From: Paludibacteraceae bacterium
GTDB taxonomy: Bacteria; Bacteroidota; Bacteroidia; Bacteroidales; Paludibacteraceae
Assembly: GCA_018055865.1 (NCBI GenBank)
Contig: JAGPGR010000059.1
Span: 2,883 to 8,987, forward strand
Direction of reading: 5' to 3'
DNA: 6,105 bases
Positions within the stretch are counted from its first letter, which is position 1, and every line of letters begins with the position of its first letter. Shown piece after piece: positions 4,786 through 6,105 of the stretch. The notes under the pieces were generated by a model. The model did no database searches. It worked only from the letters and a program-made list of their open reading frames with translations, and had not been told where the DNA came from. Made by a program: the position numbers and the translations under genes.

Positions 4786-6105
4786 TTATCTTTTTACAAA
4801 CTTCTCAATCGCCTTACCTTCGTCGGTAACAATTTCCATCAGGTACATCCCGGATGAGAGATCAGATGCATCTATCTCTGATGTATTTGAACGGTTGAGC
4901 TGTAATGCACCATGCACATTGTAAATGTTAACGTTTCTAACTTCCGAAGTAGTTGAAATCCATACCTTTCCGGTAGTTACATTCGGATGAATGGTGCAAT
5001 TTATTTCTGCTTTCACTGTGTTCACACCGCTTCCAATATCAACTTTTCTATCGGTATAAATCAATAATTGACCCTTTTGCATATTCATAGTCATTTGCGT
5101 GTTGGTCACATTCAGTTCCTGACCTGTCAGCAATTCATACCACATACCGGTTTTCGGGAAGTTCGGATTTGCGGTGATACTTGCATCCGGCTGAAAATTA
5201 CCCAGAACCACCATATTCAAATCATTGTGCGTAAGTGCAATGCGACGTCCGTTAGCCCAATCGGAAGAGCCAATATTGAGTGCGAAATTTCCCTGAGTAA
5301 ATGCTGTAGGGTACAATTTTCGAAGTGTAATAATTTTCGACGACATATCATAGGCTGCTTTTCGGTGAGCAAGATTCAGATACGACCATGCCGAAGGTTT
5401 CTCGGAAGTGCGTCCGCCCAGTGCGTCAATTGAATAATCATAACCCATTTCGCCAAACTGCCATACCATTTTTGGTCCGGGAACCAACGTTGTAAAGGCA
5501 ATATTCAGAGGCACCCGACTGATACGATAAACAGAATCTGTTTTGACAGTTCCGATTCCGTAGGTTTTGGCTTTAAAGAAATTCCGCTCTTCATCGTGAC
5601 TTTCGGCAAAGCCCACCCAGCGACGTGGAAGACTATTCATGCCACCAAAATCGCTGCTTGACTGAAAGCCCATTGCGGATTGTGAATACGCATTGTTTAC
5701 ATTACGCCACAGATACATACCGCGATTGGCCAGTTCGGTTTCTTCGTTTGAAGCGCAGAAATGTTCCAGAATAAACATCACATCTGATTTTGCAGATTTT
5801 GCAGCATTATAATAATCAGTGAGAATATTGATACGGCTCTGATCGTAATTTGATGCAGTGGATTCGGATGAAGTATTTTGTGTAAAACCTTTGGTCAGGT
5901 CGAGGCGGTATCCATCAATTTTGTATTCGTTGATCCAGAATTGGAGTACACGTTTGAAATAATCACGTGTTGGTTGATATTCGTGATTGAAATCGTGGAA
6001 TACGCTGTATGGATGTGGTGCTGTAACGTTAAAGTAAGGATTGTTAGCAGCAGTCTGACTGCTGGTGGAATTCCACCACATTTTTGCATGAGGAAATAAT
6101 CCTGT
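4786..6105 (-). CDS. GH13 alpha-amylase-family enzyme with T9SS sorting domain (partial)
   Basis: This is the C-terminal part of a secreted starch/alpha-glucan hydrolase. The frame stays open through the right edge (eight codons beyond the Met at 6079-6081, residue 1 here), so the N-terminus is missing and that Met is not the start. Visible GH13 motifs are DGYRLDLTKGF (56-66; nucleophile Asp61 at 5899-5901), FILEHF (103-108; acid/base Glu106 at 5764-5766) and FAESHDEER (158-166; transition-state Asp163). The first GH13 motif (DxxxNH type) and the early barrel lie outside. KMVWQFGEMGYD (204-215) is typical of the barrel's end, and about 270-345 is the C-terminal beta domain. Residues 355-431 form a type IX (Por) type A sorting domain: IHPNVTTG (364-371), VNIYNVHGA (384-392), DLSSGMYLMEI (407-417), then KFVKR at the end. 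The enzyme should therefore cross the outer membrane and be surface-bound or released. All catalytic residues in view are present. The gene converges on tyrA and seems unrelated to it. Confidence 0.92.
   Translation of the reverse strand, partial: TGLFPHAKMWWNSTSSQTAANNPYFNVTAPHPYSVFHDFNHEYQPTRDYFKRVLQFWINEYKIDGYRLDLTKGFTQNTSSESTASNYDQSRINILTDYYNAAKSAKSDVMFILEHFCASNEETELANRGMYLWRNVNNAYSQSAMGFQSSSDFGGMNSLPRRWVGFAESHDEERNFFKAKTYGIGTVKTDSVYRISRVPLNIAFTTLVPGPKMVWQFGEMGYDYSIDALGGRTSEKPSAWSYLNLAHRKAAYDMSSKIITLRKLYPTAFTQGNFALNIGSSDWANGRRIALTHNDLNMVVLGNFQPDASITANPNFPKTGMWYELLTGQELNVTNTQMTMNMQKGQLLIYTDRKVDIGSGVNTVKAEINCTIHPNVTTGKVWISTTSEVRNVNIYNVHGALQLNRSNTSEIDASDLSSGMYLMEIVTDEGKAIEKFVKR

Noticed and set aside
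5068..5433. 121-codon plus-strand frame opposite the amylase
   Set aside because: It is antisense to the well-supported GH13 C-terminal region, with Cys/His/Arg-rich composition typical of a shadow frame.

Overview
This window looks like chromosomal DNA from a Bacteroidota species, most likely of the order Bacteroidales (a Paludibacter-like relative is my guess). The grounds are a TonB-dependent receptor with an N-terminal carboxypeptidase-regulatory-like domain, a TyrA that matches the Bacteroidales type as I remember it, a type IX secretion (Por) sorting domain on an extracellular amylase, a perfect TAnnTTTG -7 promoter element, and start codons mostly lacking a Shine-Dalgarno sequence.

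Layout. Positions 1-151 (minus) hold the first 50 codons of a gene running off the left edge, weakly reminiscent of a MarR-type regulator. Positions 152-609 are an AT-rich, repeat-laden intergenic region. It holds a G/C-tract hairpin repeat, two diverged copies of a ~50-bp unit each carrying a hairpin with a compensatory base-pair change, and a perfect 16-bp palindrome between the copies. Next on the plus strand come a 795-aa TonB-dependent outer-membrane receptor (610-2997) and, 48 bp later, a 246-aa DUF2271-type lipoprotein (3046-3786), ended by a strong hairpin terminator. A stand-alone prephenate dehydrogenase gene, tyrA (3949-4722), follows with its own -7 element and a Shine-Dalgarno-like AGGA. 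A two-tier hairpin terminator lies between tyrA and a convergent gene on the minus strand (4786 to the right edge). That gene encodes the C-terminal part of a GH13 alpha-amylase-family enzyme with a type IX sorting domain.

How they work together. The receptor and DUF2271 lipoprotein look like a two-gene operon at the outer membrane/periplasm. The lipoprotein carries D-A-Y-T-G-A-T, which fits the Dxx(S/T)GA(T/S) consensus used by ApbE for covalent FMN attachment, so I infer a redox-linked uptake function such as metal or siderophore reduction. No flavin transferase or PepSY membrane partner is in the window. TyrA (tyrosine biosynthesis) and the secreted amylase (starch/glycogen breakdown) appear functionally unrelated neighbours, each insulated by terminators.

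I see no tRNA, rRNA, CRISPR array, transposase or phage gene. The most unusual DNA is the repeat cluster at 171-406; the most interesting protein signal is the putative flavinylation motif.
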